Below are positions 6,820 to 8,454 of a stretch of 8,454 nt of DNA, one piece after another (position 1 is the first letter of the stretch; the number at the start of each line of letters is the position of its first letter). The stretch comes from Thiomonas sp. (lineage in GTDB: Bacteria > Pseudomonadota > Gammaproteobacteria > Burkholderiales > Burkholderiaceae_C). The DNA is taken from contig JAQTVS010000108.1 in assembly GCA_028706735.1 (NCBI GenBank), positions 1-8,454 on the forward strand, read 5' to 3'. The translations under genes were made by a program, and so were the position numbers. The notes below the pieces were generated by a model. That model had not been told where the DNA came from and did not search any database. It was given only the letters and a program-made list of their open reading frames with translations.

Positions 6820-7968
6820 ATGTCCCCCACGCAAACCCTGGTCCACGACCTCATCTCCCGCCACTCCGTCACCCCGCAGGATGCGGGCTGTCAGCAGGTC
6901 ATCCGCACACGTCTGGCCGCTCTGGGCTTTTCCTGCGAAACGGTCGAAAGCGGCCCGCCAGATTGTCGCGTGACCAACCTCTGGGCGCTGCGCCCGGGTG
7001 CGCGGGACGACGCGCCGGTGCTGATGTTTGCCGGGCATACCGATGTCGTGCCCACCGGTCCGCTCGACCAGTGGCACAGCGACCCGTTCGTGCCCACCGT
7101 GCGTGACGGCAAGTTGTACGGGCGCGGTGCGGCCGACATGAAAACCTCGCTCGCCGCCATGGTGGTCGCGGTGGAGGAGTTTCTTGCGGAGCATCCAAAT
7201 CCGAGTCACGCGATTGCCTTCCTGCTCACCAGTGATGAGGAAGGCCCGGCGCGCGACGGCACGGTGAAAGTCTGCGACTTGTTGGCCGCTCGCGGCCAGC
7301 GGCTGGACTGGTGCATCGTGGGCGAGCCCACCTCCACTGCGAGCCTGGGCGACGTGATCAAAAACGGACGGCGCGGCTCGCTCTCCGGGCGGCTGACGGT
7401 GCGCGGCGTGCAGGGGCACATCGCCTATCCGCACCTTGCAAAAAATCCCATCCATCTCGCGGCCCCCGCGCTTGCCGAACTGGCGGCAATCACCTGGGAT
7501 GCGGGCAATGTCCACTTTCCGCCGACCTCCTGGCAGATGTCCAACATCCATGCGGGCGCCGGCGCGACCAATGTGATTCCGGGAGAGCTGGTGGTGGATT
7601 TCAACTTCCGCTTTTCCACCGAGTCCACGCCGGAGCAACTGCGGCGGCGCGTGCATGCGGTGCTCGACCGTCATGCGCTGGACTACGCCATCGACTGGAC
7701 GCTGGGCGGCGAGCCGTTTCTCACCGCTCCCGGCGCCTTGTCCGAGGCCATGCAGGCGGCCATTCGTGATGAGACCGGTGCGCAGGCGCAGCTCTCCACC
7801 ACCGGCGGCACGTCCGATGGCCGTTTCATCGCCAAAATCTGTCCGCAGGTGGTGGAGTTCGGCCCGGTCAATGCCAGCATCCACAAAATCGACGAATGGG
7901 TGGACCTGAGCGCCATCGACCCGCTGAAAAACATCTACCGCCGCACCCTTGAGGCGCTGGTGGCATGA
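6820..7968 (+). CDS. dapE: Succinyl-diaminopimelate desuccinylase DapE
   Basis: DapE hydrolyses N-succinyl-L,L-DAP to L,L-DAP and succinate, finishing the succinylase branch begun by DapD and DapC. It is a cytosolic di-zinc M20 peptidase-family homodimer. All expected active-site residues are present, offset by six from the H. influenzae enzyme: H73 in [12 protein letters not shown], catalytic D75, bridging D106 in [10 protein letters not shown], catalytic E140 and ligand E141 in TSDEEGP, E169 in VGEPTS, and H355 in [10 protein letters not shown]. The length of 382 residues is normal. The start is the ATG at 6820 ([19 protein letters not shown]), which matches the family N-terminus; the frame upstream runs into the pilU-like gene. 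No good Shine-Dalgarno is visible 19 bp after the preceding stop. Its stop overlaps the prmB start as ATGA. Confidence 0.96.
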   Translation: MSPTQTLVHDLISRHSVTPQDAGCQQVIRTRLAALGFSCETVESGPPDCRVTNLWALRPGARDDAPVLMFAGHTDVVPTGPLDQWHSDPFVPTVRDGKLYGRGAADMKTSLAAMVVAVEEFLAEHPNPSHAIAFLLTSDEEGPARDGTVKVCDLLAARGQRLDWCIVGEPTSTASLGDVIKNGRRGSLSGRLTVRGVQGHIAYPHLAKNPIHLAAPALAELAAITWDAGNVHFPPTSWQMSNIHAGAGATNVIPGELVVDFNFRFSTESTPEQLRRRVHAVLDRHALDYAIDWTLGGEPFLTAPGALSEAMQAAIRDETGAQAQLSTTGGTSDGRFIAKICPQVVEFGPVNASIHKIDEWVDLSAIDPLKNIYRRTLEALVA

Positions 7969-8454
7969 GGGCATCCAGAGGCGAAACGGCCCAGGGCTCT
8001 GCGGCCATCACCCTGGGCGATGCCTGGGCCGAAGCGGCGCAGGCGCTGGCTGCCGCCCATCTTGACTATGGCCACGGCTGCACCAATGCCGAGGACGAGG
8101 CGGCTTGGCTGGTGCTGCACGCAGCGGGCTTGCCTGCCGCCGAGGCTGGACAGTTCGACGCCCATGCCCGGCAAGCACTCACCGCGCAGCAACTCCAGCA
8201 GGCGCGGGCCATCACCGCGAAACGCATCGCCACGCGCCAGCCCCTGGCCTATCTGCTCGGCGAAGCGTGGCTGGCCGGCCTGCGTTTCACTGTCGACCCG
8301 CGCGTGATCGTGCCGCGTTCCTTCATTGCCGAACTGCTCGACCAGGGCGCGCTCGATCCCTGGCTTGGCACGCCGCCGCAGCGCATTCTCGATATGTGCA
8401 CCGGCTCCGGCTGCCTGGCCATTCTTGCCGCGCTGGCCTGGGAGGACGCGGGGG
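7965..8454 (+). CDS. prmB: Ribosomal protein L3 glutamine methyltransferase PrmB, partial at window edge
   Basis: PrmB is a cytosolic SAM-dependent enzyme that N5-methylates a glutamine of ribosomal protein L3 during 50S assembly. Only the first 163 codons are in the window, about half of a usual protein of about 300 residues; the frame is open to the last base. The helical N-terminal domain includes [12 protein letters not shown] (35-46), typical of PrmB rather than the release-factor enzyme PrmC. Then comes [30 protein letters not shown] (113-124; a Phe stands where many homologues have Pro), and SAM motif [14 protein letters not shown] (141-153). The substrate-binding NPPY motif would lie beyond the edge. 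The start at 7965 overlaps the dapE stop (ATGA). The first 15 residues look non-conserved. Confidence 0.9.
   Translation, partial: MRASRGETAQGSAAITLGDAWAEAAQALAAAHLDYGHGCTNAEDEAAWLVLHAAGLPAAEAGQFDAHARQALTAQQLQQARAITAKRIATRQPLAYLLGEAWLAGLRFTVDPRVIVPRSFIAELLDQGALDPWLGTPPQRILDMCTGSGCLAILAALAWEDAG

Noticed and set aside
5577..6872. 431-codon minus-strand frame opposite the pilU-like gene, longer than the gene itself
   Set aside because: His/Gln/Arg-rich shadow typical of GC-rich antisense; the plus strand encodes all the ATPase motifs in order.
6772..7974. 400-codon minus-strand frame opposite dapE
   Set aside because: Antisense shadow; every DapE metal ligand is present on the plus strand.

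Overview
This is a GC-rich chromosomal segment, probably from a betaproteobacterium of the order Burkholderiales. A Thiomonas/Comamonadaceae-like relative is my best guess. The grounds are the protein sequences and the gene orders tadA-ldcA, sigma/anti-sigma/DUF3106-like and dapC-dapD-pilU-dapE-prmB. This is from recognition only; no search was run.

Layout. (1) Bases 1-272 contain no convincing gene and are much less GC-rich than the rest: about 50% overall by hand count, and about 35% over 181-272. They end in an 11-bp tandem direct repeat and a TATAAT box. Directly after comes TGG-GAG-TGA, the sequence expected for the last two codons and stop of guaA (GMP synthase usually ends ...IEWE). 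I read this, as inference, as the right end of an element integrated into the 3' end of guaA. (2) Bases 288-2055 (+) hold a tight cluster: a small membrane protein, tRNA adenosine deaminase TadA, and an LD-carboxypeptidase that recycles murein peptides. (3) Bases 2079-3373 (-) hold a three-gene envelope-signalling module: an ECF sigma factor, a zinc-binding membrane anti-sigma factor, and a short exported DUF3106-like protein. It converges on ldcA, with a hairpin filling the 23-bp gap. (4) Bases 3570-8454 (+) hold a compact operon: dapC, dapD, a PilU-type retraction ATPase, dapE, and the first half of prmB, which runs off the window.

How the genes fit together. DapC, DapD and DapE carry out the succinylase branch of meso-diaminopimelate/lysine synthesis. 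The LD-carboxypeptidase acts on the same cell-wall precursor in recycling. TadA and PrmB are translation-apparatus modifiers (tRNA-Arg wobble inosine and ribosomal protein L3 methylation). The sigma/anti-sigma unit probably responds to an envelope signal of unknown nature. The PilU ATPase is functionally out of place among the dap genes.

I found no CRISPR array, rRNA, complete tRNA, transposase or integrase. The window is mostly conserved housekeeping sequence. The most unusual parts are the probable guaA junction at the left edge and the junction architecture around dapC.
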